Positions 24,401 through 36,879 of a DNA stretch of 64,000 bases are shown one piece after another; positions within the stretch are counted from its first letter, which is position 1, and every line of letters begins with the position of its first letter. The position numbers and the translations under genes were made by a program. Under the pieces are notes generated by a model, which worked only from the letters and a program-made list of their open reading frames with translations, was not told where the DNA came from and ran no database searches. Origin of the DNA: Sympetrum striolatum (taxonomy: Eukaryota; Arthropoda; Insecta; Odonata; Libellulidae); contig OX388346.1 of assembly GCA_947579665.1 (NCBI GenBank), forward strand, positions 90,708,615 through 90,772,614. Direction: 5' to 3'.

Positions 24401-25489
24401 ACACGTTTCATACGTAAGGTCCGAACGGAAGTAACCAACAGGTGGAGTCGCTCATAAGGAACTGACTGACCTTGACCAAAGGGTTTTCGGACCAACTGTG
24501 AATTCAAAGATTAACCGGAAGATAGCGAAAGTTCGAAAGTTTGAGCAGGTCAATAGACTCTCACCCGAATGAAATGTACCTCGAATAATAGGATGTTTGA
24601 ACCGAAAAAGTTTTGTAGAAACAGTTCGAAGAGATGTGATTTAGCGTTCATCGACGTAACTTTCTATGTACTGATTTATTTAAGAAAACTAGGATATACA
24701 TTCTCTCTTTTTAAGACCGTTGAAAAAATGTATTACTTATGTATATTTAACATGAATATAGTGTTTTGGTGACCAATGGTGTATATTAAAAAAAGTACTT
24801 TAGCATAATAAACTCCACAAACGTTATTTTACAACCAGTTTCGGCCTTGGGAACGGCTTTCCAGATTTTAAATAAAGCAAGTATTTCATTTTTGAAAGGA
24901 ATTATCTTTAAACCCTATGTTAAAACAAAAGATTCACGTTTACATATCCTACGTTTTCCAGATAGAATACTTGAATGCTTGAGTAGACTAGAGGTTAGTC
25001 TTCATAAATGTTATTTTCAAAACATATATAAAATAAATATAATGCAGTGCCATGATGAAATATGGAGATGTATATAATTTCCAGTGAAAAATGTAATTCC
25101 ATATATTTTATACAACTTGACATCTTTACAAAACGAAAGCTCAGGTTGAAAAATATGCTTTAACCTACACTCAACCAAAAATTACAGAAGAAAGATACAT
25201 CCAGATATGGATATAGATCCAGCAACAGGACACAAAATGGTGAGGTCAGGTCAGTCTAGGTCATTTTCTGTACTTGAGATAAAGAGTGAATTAAAGTAAC
25301 AAGCAGTGTTCTTTAATTTAAAGAGAAGACCAATCCCATCGAGTTTTATCTTCACGAAACTTAGATGAAATCGATTCATTTTACAAAATGATACGAAACA
25401 CTTAATTGATTTCGGGCATAAAATTGTATTAATACGTTATTAAATATTTATCTCATTTTAATTTCCTCAAATTCAGTGATTTTATCGTG
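21404..25489. other. Anonymous DNA, mixed composition
   Basis: No gene was recognised in about 4 kb. Slightly GC-richer spots lie at 21680-21880, 22900-23330 and 24235-24510; the frames there (86, 62 and 90 codons, minus strand) have no identifiable domain. A short sequence ending in AAATAAATAAATAAAG near 23735-23750 looks like a LINE 3' tail on the plus strand. At about 24825-24855 the minus strand reads AAGGCCGAAACTGGTTG, a variant of the CGAAACCGG motif in the 16.2-kb foldback. Confidence 0.35.
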
Positions 25490-25800
25490 TCTCCCTTCCG
25501 CCGAAAACTTGCAGTTCATAAACCATCCTCACGTCGCCCCAGACTCGGTTAAAGTGACTCGGTAAGTAGACGAGACGTGCATGCACCTCATCCGAGTCTT
25601 TCACGCGACTAAAATAAAATCACGACGCGCAAGAGACGTAAATTTTACCTTCCGTCACGTTTCAGTCGGTTCATAAATCACGGACAAAAGATTTGCATCT
25701 GCCGAAGGAGTCGTCGGAAGAGAGGAAATGAGGCGACACACGGATGCCTATCACATATTTAACCGCGTTTTCCTTTGAAATCCCGTGGAATATTCATCAA
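25490..25800. other. CpG-rich island
   Basis: Many CG dinucleotides occur here against an AT-rich background (for example CACGACGCGC near 25621). There is no long frame and no RNA gene. It could be regulatory sequence, but this cannot be tested from the sequence alone. Confidence 0.25.
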
Positions 25801-26089
25801 AGGGTACGGATTATTTGAGGAAGAGGAGAATGTCGAATAGTTCTGCATAATGGATGCACCCCTTCAATTCCTCACCTATCGTCTCCATCCATCTTCTCTC
25901 TAATACATCTCCCAGGGGATTTAATACCACTTCCTCTCATTAGCCCACTTTCCATAACCGCATCAGTTTATCCCTTTCCGCTTAAGAGACAATCCATTGC
26001 CTTCGATGGTATTAATCAGAAATACGCACACTGATGATCCTTCGCGAGCCTCGTACTGCGTCATCAAATGCTAAAGCGTGTGTTTCGTG

Positions 26090-26270
26090 CATTGGGATTC
26101 GATAGACCTACATACTCTGTATTAAACGTGTTAGAAAAATTGTTTAAAAACAATGTAGATTGTGAATCGATGTAAGTACCCTGCAAGCCACCTTTCAGAG
26201 TGTGGCAGGAGTATGATAGAGCATATGGCCAACAATAATACCCATAATGCATAGGAATACGCATTATTGC
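26090..26270 (-). mobile_element. CR1-group LINE 3' end remnant
   Basis: The stretch ACCCTGCAAGCCACCTTTC...GAGTGTGGCAGG at 26177-26211 matches, with substitutions, the segment at 49598-49635 next to the reverse transcriptase fragment. Both copies have the same orientation. In the better copy this segment is the 3' untranslated end next to a GATGTA-type tail. Here a degraded GATGTA and GTAGATTG lie just to the left, in the expected place. No coding sequence survives upstream on the minus strand, so the fragment is 5'-truncated. Confidence 0.55.
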
Positions 26271-27279
26271 TCTGCTTCTTCAATCAATTGTTGCGTAACC
26301 TTTGAGGACAAAATGGATTCCTGAAATTAATAACCCAAGCATCCACTTCCTTTAGTTTTTCCACAAAAATCAATGCTAGTAACATGGAGAATGACGCATA
26401 GTATCTGCATCTTTTCCAAGCAATATACTCTCTCAGACTCAAAGAACAAATTTAGCCTTAGTTTAAGTTTTCCATCTTTTATGGATTCCCATCCTGTATT
26501 TATAAGTAGCTGGGTAACACTTATTCATTTGTAGTTTCAATCTTTTAATACAAACGTAATGGATTCCACTGTACCTTTTCGAATTCAAGAATACAACACT
26601 TGCTCGATGAATTCCATACAGTAAATGCGTACTCAATATAGGATCTGACTTAAGGACATAATTGAATTCATATTACAAGGAGTTTTCATCCAAAACTCGT
26701 ATTAGACGTATGGAGAGAGAATGTATTTCAGCGTCATTCTTTTCACTTGCCCTCGATAATCAATGTACGAAGGAAAGATTTTATCTCTGTACTCAGTAAA
26801 ACTAAGTTAAAACGTACCACATTAAAAAAGTAAACGCAACTTTCTAGTTTACGAAATTTCTTCCGGAAGATCTAAGCGAAAGAATTTATATGTTTTACGT
26901 ATAAATCTGTGGAGGAATCTAGAATTGATATTTTACAGAAATAAGCGTTTTGTTAGTGACATATTATTAATCGGAAACTAATTGTCACGTCAACACTTTG
27001 TTTAAAGAGCTAGTAGATGTGAGAAGGCGTTGCAAAAGGGATGCTGTAAAATCAATTCAGAAATAGTATGATGAAAGCTCCAAGGCCACGGTACTGCATT
27101 TCTAAAGTAGTGCAATAGCAATTTCAAGACTTTTTTAATAGAATGAGGCTAAGTGCATTTTCCATGGTCTCGAACAGTAATAACTATGTACGATTAAGCA
27201 TTCACCCGCGCAAAAACTGAAAACGGACTTCTATTAGCCCTCGCCGCATTACTTAGTAATACCTTCCGTAAAACTAAGT
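26271..27279. other. Anonymous AT-rich DNA
   Basis: No reading frame or repeat recognised. Confidence 0.35.
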
Positions 27280-27870
27280 TCCTCTCCGAGAATTTTCCGT
27301 CGTCCCCTCTCTAATTCTGCAAGGGAGTCGACCGCACCGCCGTCCCCCGCTCCGCCTAAACCGCGCTAAGTTTTGACGCATTAAAACCAAGACCATTAGG
27401 GAGAGAAAAGAGTCAAATGGAATGAACGGGAGAAATGCAACGCTCTCACACGGACTCCAACTGACACAGAAGTACCACGTGAGGGAAGGAGAGAGACTTT
27501 GAAAATAGAAGGATTGGAAGACGACTGGGTGATCGTCGCGGGGGGGAACTTTTGTCTCCATCTCCCGCACGAGTCACAGAATTTCTATGGAGTCACGGAA
27601 GGGGATTTTCGTGTCGGGTGTTCCTTCCTCCCAGACATCGGTGATCCATCAATGGAGGCGTTGATTCGTGAGGGAGAAACTATCACGGAGGCGAAGTGAC
27701 ATTTCTGGTGAATGATCTGACACGAAATCACGAGAATGGTGACGGTGGGTGGGATTCCATCAAAGCGTCGCGACGCCCTATAATTTGATTCACGCGGTAA
27801 TACGCTTCCTGCCTTCGCTCGAGTTATCAATCTTGCAGTTGTAATAAGATTCAGCCGAGGCATTCAGTGA
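27280..27870. other. GC/CpG-rich island with overlapping frames
   Basis: A clear compositional island, with a C/G-dense segment at 27315-27370 and many CG dinucleotides. Frames of 98 and 92 codons (minus) and 66 codons (plus, 27499-27699) overlap each other, so at most one could be real. None has a known domain, and the plus frame starts with a non-ATG codon. A promoter or exon is possible but unproven. Confidence 0.25.
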
Positions 27871-29386
27871 TTCCTTGATCGCATCGGCACCTACACCTGT
27901 ATCTGCTTACGTTTTACCTCCACAGCGAGGTGATGGAAATGAAGGAACACGATTACCAGATTCACGAAGAGTTACGAATGATGAAGTCACGGAGATGAAA
28001 TGCCAAGTACAATGATGCGGATTTACCGGGTAACGTGACGTCAATTTAAAATAATAATGGCAATTCATGAATGATTTCATACAGTTCATACTCATTAACA
28101 ACCACGCAAAAAAATTCATGAACAATAATAAAAGGCATTTCAAGGCGAGATGAGAAAGTGATTTAATGAATAAATAACTTACGTTGTTGATTTATCACCT
28201 GGTAATGAATTTGCAAACTTTTAACCAGTGGTATTTTTATTTACTTCAAATTACTGTTCAATTATACAAATATTCCACCCTATTACCATACCAATTAGAC
28301 CATTGTAGTTCAGAAAAAACCATATGCGATGTAAAATGTAATATCATTCAAAACGGCAGAAGGAAAAACAAATACCAATAGATGATGCAGAGTACGGAAC
28401 AAGGGCACGAAAAGCCGTAAACTCTAGAAAAAGACCTTGTATTTATAATATAATGGGATCATTAAACACATACATCCATGCTCACACTATATTACGATTT
28501 ACTCGATAGAAAAATTAGAAAGTTTTGTTACTTATCTATAATGTTATTCCACGACGTCCGGCCTAATACTACAGAATCCAGACGTTTTACTCATGGTACT
28601 CCAATCCGCATTGATGTAATCAGGCATCCTGGCCTCCGTCCGAATCGACGAAATTCACTCAAAAGGCGATAATTCGGATGAAAGTCCGCAATCAAAAACG
28701 TCAACCGAATAAAAATGAATGATGCATTGGAAAGCAGAGCAATATGATCCACCCTCGTTCGTCTCGCGATGACCCTCTCAACGGGTTTGTTTGGATGCAT
28801 ATCGATCCGGGAACGCCAGCATCATGTATAATTGAGTCAGCCCTTCCTCCTAGATACACATCTGAACCAAGATAGGGCTTCGTAATAACAAGAACACAGA
28901 AACCCACCGACGAGGAAGGATTCCACCAACAGAATAGGGTTAGACCTTATGCGACCATTTTCTGCGGGTTGCACGTTCTTATCCGATTACAAGGAAGCGA
29001 ATTGCATTTTACATCAGTTTTCTAACAATGCAATGAAAAATAAAGATTCTCCTAGCGTACTAACCAATCAATTAAGCCTAACTATGTTTAAGAAGGCAGT
29101 TGACGCAATATTTGACGCATAGAGACGTTATAGATAATGAACTAACATTACATCAAGACGCTTATACCCGCAGTATTAACCCGCATCCTATTCTATTTCA
29201 AGCAGTCTTTATACTTTAAGGCAATCGGAACTACCGTATTTTCGTTTAACATGGTGTACTTCTGTTTTCATGTCTCATAACATAATCATATAGGCAGTTT
29301 TAAGGAATAGAGCATGTTAAAACTATAGTACATTTGGAATTGAGAAATTTCGATTTTCTATACCATTAATTATATTTACAGGTTAT
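27871..29386. other. Anonymous DNA
   Basis: Several short overlapping frames at 28478-28907 on both strands lack domain signals. No repeat recognised. Confidence 0.35.
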
Positions 29387-30437
29387 AAAAAACTCTGATG
29401 TGGCCAACACATGACTTTCTCCATATTTATTGAAAATATAAGCCTATGCCGGTAATATATATGTAAATAAATCCAAAACAATGAGTGTTACAGGAAAATG
29501 TTTCATACAAGCTTTGTAGTAAAAAACATAATCTATAACTTTGGTACTTAATTGAACATACCTACATTGCATTCTGACAGAGATAAGTATGAAAAACTTC
29601 AATTTCTGGGTAAACAACAACTTCCGGTTAACCATTATTCAAGAATAACTCCTAAACAATCAGTGTTACGAAAAAATGTTTCATACAAAAGTTGTAGTAA
29701 AATACATTATCTATAACTTTTGTATGTAAATGTATATACCTAAATTGCATTTTGACAGAGATATGTATGAAAAACTTCCATTTCTGGAGTAACAACAACT
29801 TCCGGTTAACCATTAGTGGGGAATAACTCCTAAACAATCTGTGTTATGAAAATATTTTTTGCACAAAAGTTGTAGTAAAGTACATTATCTACAACTTTTA
29901 TGTGTAACTGTATATACCTCTTTTGCATTCTGACAGAGATATGTATGAAAAACTTCCTTTTCTGGGTAAACAACAACTTCCGGTTAACCATTATTGAAAA
30001 ATAACTCCTAAAAAATTAGTATTACGAAAAAATGTTTTCTACAAAAGTTGTAGTAGAGTACATTATTTACAACTTTTGTGTGTAAATGTATATACCTGTT
30101 TTGCATTATTACAGAGATATTTAAGAAACAAAATTGTGTTCCGGATAAACCGTAACTTCCGGTTAAGCGATATTCTCCAAAAACTAATCAACTTTTGGCA
30201 TTGTTAGTTAAATTCTAATTTTGAATTTTGAAAATGATCGGATAATTACTTTTTAAGATAGAGCGCCCGCAAACTTTTTAACCACAGACAGACAGACAGA
30301 TACACAGACAGACATGTTCGGGAAAATAGCTAAAACATGCTCTATGGGCCCCAAAACATCTATTTCCGTCGAAATCTGGAGGTCGAATTTTTTGCGAATA
30401 CAATACTTTCTCTATACTACGTATAGGGAGAAAGTAA
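29387..30437 (+). repeat. Interspersed repeat family H, copy D, with 178-bp tandem units
   Basis: The left end ACTCTGATGTGGCCAACACA (29391-29410) is followed by GACTTTCTCCATATT. The centre is a tandem array whose unit boundary CTTCCGGTTAA recurs at 29621, 29799, 29977 and 30156, giving a 178-bp period, with a partial earlier unit. A CAGA microsatellite at 30282-30314 takes the place of the CA repeat in other copies. The right end is a stem-loop at 30403-30437. Two minus-strand frames of about 60 codons (29444-29635 and 29652-29837) are near-duplicates of each other only because they lie in successive repeat units. Confidence 0.85.
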
Positions 30438-32247
30438 TAAATGGGTAGTTCAGTTGGAATGCATAAATCGTATAAACGTAAGTATGGTTACTTCAGTAGC
30501 ATAACATTCACATGTTGGCACATAACGCATATTAAATGTGTACGTATTTACATTAGTATATTCAAATTATCCTCCTTTTACATGCCAAAAAGTCTTCTCT
30601 CAATGACCAAATCATTGTTAAAAATAACTAAAAATGGGTTATTTACATTTTTATTCCATCATCGCAATATAATTCGTAATTAGTAAGAACCGAAAGCTAT
30701 AGAGACGTCTTGCGGCCATTCAAAGGCACAGAAGGTCGAGGAGCATTCATAAAATTTTATTATGCTTACATTCACCCTCTACTGATGAAATCTTTCACAA
30801 ACAAAACAATCACGCATTAAATCTAAGAATTCCGTGCAGAACTCAATGCAGAAAAGTTATGTGAAGGAGTTTATCATGCCATCTGATAAAGAAACAGGTA
30901 ATACACAGGGGAAAGTAAAAGAAGTTCAAAAGCTTGAAAAGGTATGTCGGTTCGGAGGAATTTATTTTTAAACGACAAAGGTTTCGACTCATGAAGTCAT
31001 CATCAGGTTATCACCTAATTGATAAATTTTAAATATACTAACTTACACGAAAAATATCTCATATTTAAATTGATAGATATCACAGATATGTGCAACCGTC
31101 CTCATAGAATATAATATCAACCGATAAATGCGAGGGACCTGTAAAATTTCAGCATTTCAAATGTCCAACGAAAAAAAGTACAATCCACTTCTATTTAAAC
31201 TAAAATGGCTACTTTGACCAAGGGCTTGAGGGTAACGTCACTACTAAATTCATCGATAAGCTTTCCCAAAAAAAAGAGAGATACGGCAACCGATTCGACG
31301 GGTGATTGACGTGTATCATGGGTAGATACATTTTACAAAGGAAAATCTGTTTGCTTCAGGTCACACGCAGTTAATCTCTGTTGGACGTGAGTTAAAAAAC
31401 GAACCCTTCGAAACAAGCGGACAAAACTTTCTACTCCTAATCAGGGCTTGTAAGGATGATTCCCTCTATGTTGGGGACGAAATTACATGTCAAGCGCACA
31501 CTTGCATCTGGAGGCCGTAAAAGGACCCGAAACTCCCCAGCAACTTCCTGTATTCTGAATACATTCTAATTAAGGCGGCACAAATTTGCCTTAGCTACAC
31601 GCGCGGGGACGTGTCGTAGTTTCTATGATTCTGTTTAGTGCTGTCCCACGGCGTGTATTTGGTCCGCGGGGGATGCAAATGGATCCACTCGAAAGGGCGG
31701 GAGTCCAAGAAGCAATACCGCGACTACATCAGGAGCTGCAACTGGATTTCCCAAGAGGAACAGAATTGGAACGGACAAAAGTATTGGAAAAATATTAGTC
31801 CAAGACGAATCAAAATGCAAGTCAGATATAAGCGTTATTTGCAACATCGATACTCTTAGATTGACTTCGTGAGGAATGTAAAATATAAGCAATATTATTA
31901 TTGATGATATTAATATGACTGTTTGGCTATTCTAGAGGGATAATTTGTTGAGAGATACAGAATTTAAACAATTAATAAGAAGATTTGTCATAATGTTTGA
32001 ATATTAAGTAACTATTGCAGATATTAATCAAATTTTTAGATGACGTGCATAGCAAGAAATGGATGGATACACCAATGAAAGTGAAAAATTGCTGAAAATA
32101 TTTTCCAACGAGACTTATAAAATTACAGGCGTATATACAACTAAACCTTCTAATTTCTAAATTTCTAGTGAATATTGCAAACCATGGAGTTAAATATATT
32201 TCAATGAAATCTATATACAAAAGAACAAACATTTTCAGAGCAATAGC
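30438..32247. other. Anonymous DNA with one dispersed motif
   Basis: Near 30985-31015 the sequence GGTTTCGACTCATGAAGTCA followed by TCATCAGG is a variant of the motif in the 16.2-kb foldback, inverted. A GC-richer patch at 31480-31760 carries overlapping frames (31638-31859 plus, 31635-31892 minus) with no recognisable domain. Confidence 0.35.
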
Positions 32248-33050
32248 AAAAAAATCTGATGTGGCCAGCACATGACTTTCTCCATATATAAGATGTAAAT
32301 ACTTATCTACGACAGAAATTTCGAACTCTAAACATTATAAATAATGTTGTTCGGGACATTCTGGATGAAAAACGATGAAACTGGCCTTTCGCCCATACAG
32401 CCCAGAGCGCCCACAAAGTACATAATCAGCAACTTCCGGTTTATCAGTATTTCAGGAATAACTCCTAAACAATCAGTGATACGAAAATATGTTTCGAACA
32501 AAAGTTATAGTAAATTACACTTTCTAAAACATTTATAAATAATAGTTTATACCTAAATATCATATTTATGGAGATATTTTGAAAACCGGAAATGAGCTTT
32601 GAAGAACGAAACTCAACTTCCGGTTGACCGATTTCCTCCAAAAACTAATCAACTCTAAAGACTGTAATATAAGTACTACCTATGAAATTTGGTGTTGATC
32701 CGCCAAATAGTTTTCATGTTAGAGCGCCCACAAAGTACATAATCATCTTCTTCCGGTTTATCAGTGTTTCACGAATAACTACTAATCAACCGGTGATACA
32801 AAAATATGTTAAATACAAAAGTTATAGTAAATTACATTATCTAAAACTTTTATAAGTAATACAATATACGTATATATCATATTTATGGAGATATTTTGAA
32901 AACCGGAAATGAGCTTTAATGAATAAAGCTCGACTTCCGGTTGACCGATTTACTCCAAAAACTAATCAAGTCTGACAGCACACACCACAGTACTATATAT
33001 GAAGTTTGGTGTTGATACGACCAATAGTTTTCACGTTAGAGCGTCCACTA

Positions 33051-33090
<40 letters not shown>

Positions 33091-33225
33091 ATACACACAG
33101 ACATCATTCCGAAAATGGTCAAAACGTGTTCTAGGGACCCCAAAACATGTATTTCCGTTGAAATCTCGAAGTCGAATTTTTTCATGAAAACAATACTTTC
33201 TCTATACTTCGTATATGGAGAAAGT
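32248..33225 (+). repeat. Interspersed repeat family H, copy E
   Basis: The left end TCTGATGTGGCCAGCACATG is followed by the CTTTCTCCATATA box. Two central units have a 317-bp period: CTTCCGGTTTA at 32433 and 32750, CTTCCGGTTGACCGA at 32617 and 32934. Within each unit two inverted blocks pair (ACTTCCGGTT with AAAACCGGAAATGAGC). A long CA microsatellite occupies about 33052-33085. The terminal hairpin at 33197-33229 joins directly to the left end of copy F. No coding capacity. Confidence 0.9.
33052..33100. repeat. CA microsatellite
   Basis: A run of about 17 CA units followed by interrupted CATA and CACA units, inside family H copy E. Confidence 0.95.
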
Positions 33226-34093
33226 AAAAAATCTGATGTGGCCAGCACATGACTTTCTCCATATATAAGATGTAAATACTTATCTACGACAGTAATTTCG
33301 AACTCTAAACATTATAAATAATGTTGTTCGGGACATGCTGGATGAAAAACGATGAAACTGACCTTTCGCCCATAGAGCCCAGAGCGCCCACAAAGTACAT
33401 AATCAGCAACTTCCGGTTTATCAGTATTTTAGGAATAACTCCTAAACAATCAGTGATACGAAAATATGTTTCATACAAAAGATATAGTAAATTTTATTTT
33501 CTAAAACATTTATTAATTATAGTATACAACTAAATATCATATTTATGGAGATATTTTGAAAACCGGAAATGAGCTTTGAAGAATGAAGCTCAACTTCCGG
33601 TAAACCGATTCACTCGAAAAACTAATCAACTCTAACGACTGTAATAAAAGTACTATATATGAAATTTGGTGTTGATCCGCCAAATAGTTTTCATGTTAGA
33701 GCGCCCACAAAGTACATAATCATCTTCTTCCGGTTTATCAGTGTTTCACAAATAACTCCTAATCAACCGGTGATACAAAAATATGTTAAATACAAAAGTT
33801 ATAGTAAATTTCATTATCTAAAACTTTTATAAGTAATACAATATACGTATATATCATATTTATGGAGATATTTTGAAAACCGGAAATGAGCTTTAATGAA
33901 TAAAGCTCGACTTCCGGTTGACCGATTTACTCCAAAAACTAATCAACTCTGACAGCACACACCACAGTACTATATATGAAGTTTGGTATTGATACGACTA
34001 ATAGTTTTCACGTTAGAGCGCCCACTATCACACACACATTGTTTTCATGAAAACAATACTTTCTCTATACTTCGTATATGGAGAAAGTAAAAA
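33226..34093 (+). repeat. Interspersed repeat family H, copy F, tandem with E
   Basis: This copy starts where copy E ends and repeats it almost base for base at an offset of 977 bp (CTTCCGGTTTA at 33410 against 32433). It also has two 317-bp central units (33410 and 33727; 33594 and 33911). It lacks the CA tract and about 110 bp beside it: at 34030-34050 the sequence jumps from a short CACA run to TTTTCATGAAAACAATAC. The terminal hairpin is intact at 34060-34092. The high similarity points to a recent tandem duplication or tandem insertion. Confidence 0.9.
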
Positions 34094-36039
34094 GGGATAG
34101 CCTGTAAGTATAGAGTAATAAAAATGGAACATAGCACAATTTATTTCAGCTTAGTATTTTGAATACTGTATTGTTTTTTCTTTGTATTTTGTTACAGCAG
34201 GGACAAATGTATTTTTCAATTTCTTTAAAATCAGTTAAGTTCGCAATTAAGAGAGAACTTCTTTGGCATGAGTTGCGTCGGTCATTCCTCTCACTCTTTA
34301 TTTTATGTCAGAGAAAGTGCTAATGATAGAGCTGTTGCGCTGCGTAAATATGGATTAGTATAATTCGAAGTATTTCGACACACTGAAAATGCAAAAGCAA
34401 GCTACGTTAAGCGTCCTCTTTCCTAGCCAATCTCCTCTCTTCTTAAGGCTTCCCGTAGCTAATGGTGTTTGGCCTGAGACTGAAACCGGCACACTGTGAA
34501 GGCAGATCTACTTAGTCATAATATACTGCAACCAGGTATTTTACCATCACGATCAATTTAAAAAAATAAAAACGTGGATATAACACCAATCGCAAAACAT
34601 AACAGTCGGTTACACGAGATCTAAAGTGAACAGGCAACAATCGAACTGCACAACTGAGGGTCGGTCAACTGAATTTCGCCCATTTTCCAGAGAACTTACC
34701 AATATGACAGGCGAAAAAGGGACCAGCACAAAGGAAGTATGAACAGCGTGAAAATGCACTCACCTGCGAATGGAAAGAATCATTATAAGTTAAATGCAGC
34801 AGTTTTGTTCACCATGATGAAGTTTAAAATAGATGAAATATCCGAAGAAACGATTATTTGTATAGTCTACAACTACAACATGGAAGATGCATAAGCTCTT
34901 CATGTTATAGTTTTAGGCTCTCCTATTCGTTTTCCGACCAATCATCTAATTTATCTTGTAGCGGATATATTTACAGGTATATTCACATTTCCAACAATAA
35001 AGGTAATATTTGTGCTCTAATTTTTTAACACACAAAACTGTTTCGAAATCATTTTCCTCCATTTTAAGATCAATTCGCCAGGAAATTCTGTAGCAGCTCA
35101 TGAATTTAGCAGTTTATGGAAATTTTTGTAAAAAGTATACAACGGGCAGTTAAAATAGATATAAATTGTTTTTAAGCATATTACGGAAGGATTTAAAGCC
35201 ATATCGTTTGACGTTTCACACTTAATACTAGATACAAATTGGATTGGAATGTTTCATTTGAAGAAGTATTCCTGTAAGAAATTATTTGATATTTAAGAAA
35301 TATTTTACAATTTTTTGCAACGCTTCATCATACGCACTATGATAAAGACGAAGGAAAAGTTCACATTTTTTATTCTAACAGCAGCAGTACTTGTTGATAA
35401 AGAGCGATGAAATGAGTAATGTGTTAATAAATAATTCTGCAAGCTAAATATTTAACTACAGCTTTTATTCGTGTTTTATTTGAATTGCATTTAATTTGTA
35501 CTGCTACACATAATTGAAAATTAATTAATTTATTTTTACTGTTATAAGTTACTAATCTTCCAGTTATCTGGGTATTATATCCACTATATTTTGCGAAATA
35601 TGATTGCTCAATTTTGATTCGATAGTAATATTCTGTTCCCTGAATGATAATATTTGAGTATGGGTGATAGATAAGTAAGTGAGATATTTAGATCGCTTTA
35701 TTAAATGTATTCAAAATTAATTGCTGATTTCATATTTTAAATTATAAAAGTAATATGTTTCGCTCTCCAAAATGTTTGCACTACTTAGGATCCATAAAAA
35801 ATAATTATTTTCATCTGGTAGTTGACATGTCAGTAGTGTAAAATGTATTAATATTGCCTAGAAATAGTTACATGAAAACATCTATAGATTGATAAGCAAA
35901 AGAATAGAATCAATACACCTCCAGGTGGAACGAAAAGAGATATAGTAAACGGTTAGCAGATGTACAGAGAGAAAGTTGGTAACGACAAAACGCTGCGAGC
36001 TACAGGGATTTGTGCAATAGTTAGAGGGAGATAACTCTC
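34094..36039. other. Anonymous AT-rich DNA
   Basis: No gene or clear repeat. The sequence GGCCTGAGACTGAAACCGGC at 34473-34492 weakly echoes the CGAAACCGG motif seen elsewhere. Confidence 0.35.
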
Positions 36040-36356
36040 TGGAATTGGAGTCAAATCACGTATATCCACTTTGGGAGGCGAAAGAGGATATGACCGAGGG
36101 CATCGGCCCTCCAGAAATACGGCACAAGAGCCGTGGATTATCGACGAAGACTTTTCTGCGAAAGGGATCGGATTCTGTCGTTGGACGGCCTTCGGGGCCG
36201 AAGATGGACGTCCAGACTTATCTCGGAGTCGACGAGACTGTCACAGGAACTGCTCCCAATATCCAAAGCCTGGAAATGCCCCTAGGAAAAATGCTACTTA
36301 TCGATAGAAATCGATTTCTGCTCCTATCGATTCAAAATTTCCAGAGCAGTGTATAA
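36040..36356 (+). other. GC-rich patch with 103-codon frame, unrecognised
   Basis: An open frame of 103 codons runs 36045-36356, with a second overlapping frame on the same strand (36071-36307). The patch at 36060-36260 is noticeably less AT-rich than its flanks. The product has no signal peptide, membrane segment or family motif that I recognise, and GGCCTTCGGGGCC at 36188-36200 is a near-palindrome within it. It could be an exon, a decayed gene fragment or chance. Coding status is not supported beyond length and composition. Confidence 0.2.
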
Positions 36357-36791
36357 GTGGCATGTCGATAAAAAATGTTTCAATAGTAGAATTGTTCATT
36401 TATTTTTCTGATATTTAGAACTTGATCCAATATCTGAGGACACCTTCGCTAAACAGAAAGAAGAAAATCTCCTTTTAGTGGCGCAGTTATAATCCAATTT
36501 AGGGGAAATTTAGTACCACGTGATAAAGCTGCCATAGAAGATTCATTCAGCATCACCATTTAATTTGTCTCTGAAACTGTTGATGTCGAGGAAGTTGAAA
36601 GTATACAATTAAGTATAGGATTGGAATATTGTTTCAAAACATAGGTTTATAATGTGGAATTAAAATGGAGTAAAATACATGTTTAAGATATATTAACGGA
36701 ACAGTAGAAAATATGAAAAAACTTAGCATTGAGATAAGAAATGTAAATTATACTATAACTAGAAGGATAAAAGGTACACCGCTATGCAATT

Positions 36792-36879
36792 AACATTAAG
36801 AGTTGAAAGAGCTCCAAAAGCCGTTGTTTGCGGGTTTTTCGCAAACAACGGCTATTTCGATCTTTTAACTCTTAATGTT
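36792..36879. repeat. Near-perfect 88-bp hairpin
   Basis: The left arm starts AACATTAAGAGTTGAAAGAG and ends AGCCGTTGTTTGCG. The right arm starts CGCAAACAACGGCT and ends TTTTAACTCTTAATGTT. The arms are about 40 bases with a short G/T-rich loop (GGTTTTT) and a few mismatches in the middle. The hairpin could be a tiny MITE, a microRNA-like precursor or a source of small interfering RNA. No similar copy was seen elsewhere in the window. Confidence 0.75.

Noticed and set aside
29444..29837. Duplicated small gene pair
   Set aside because: The two near-identical short frames are just successive 178-bp units of the family H central array.
29443..30156. CRISPR-like array, from regularly spaced repeats
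   Set aside because: The whole 178-bp unit repeats, with no unique spacers, and the context is eukaryotic.
33051..33248. Cys/Val-repeat protein frames across the CA tract
   Set aside because: These are translations of a microsatellite inside family H copy E.
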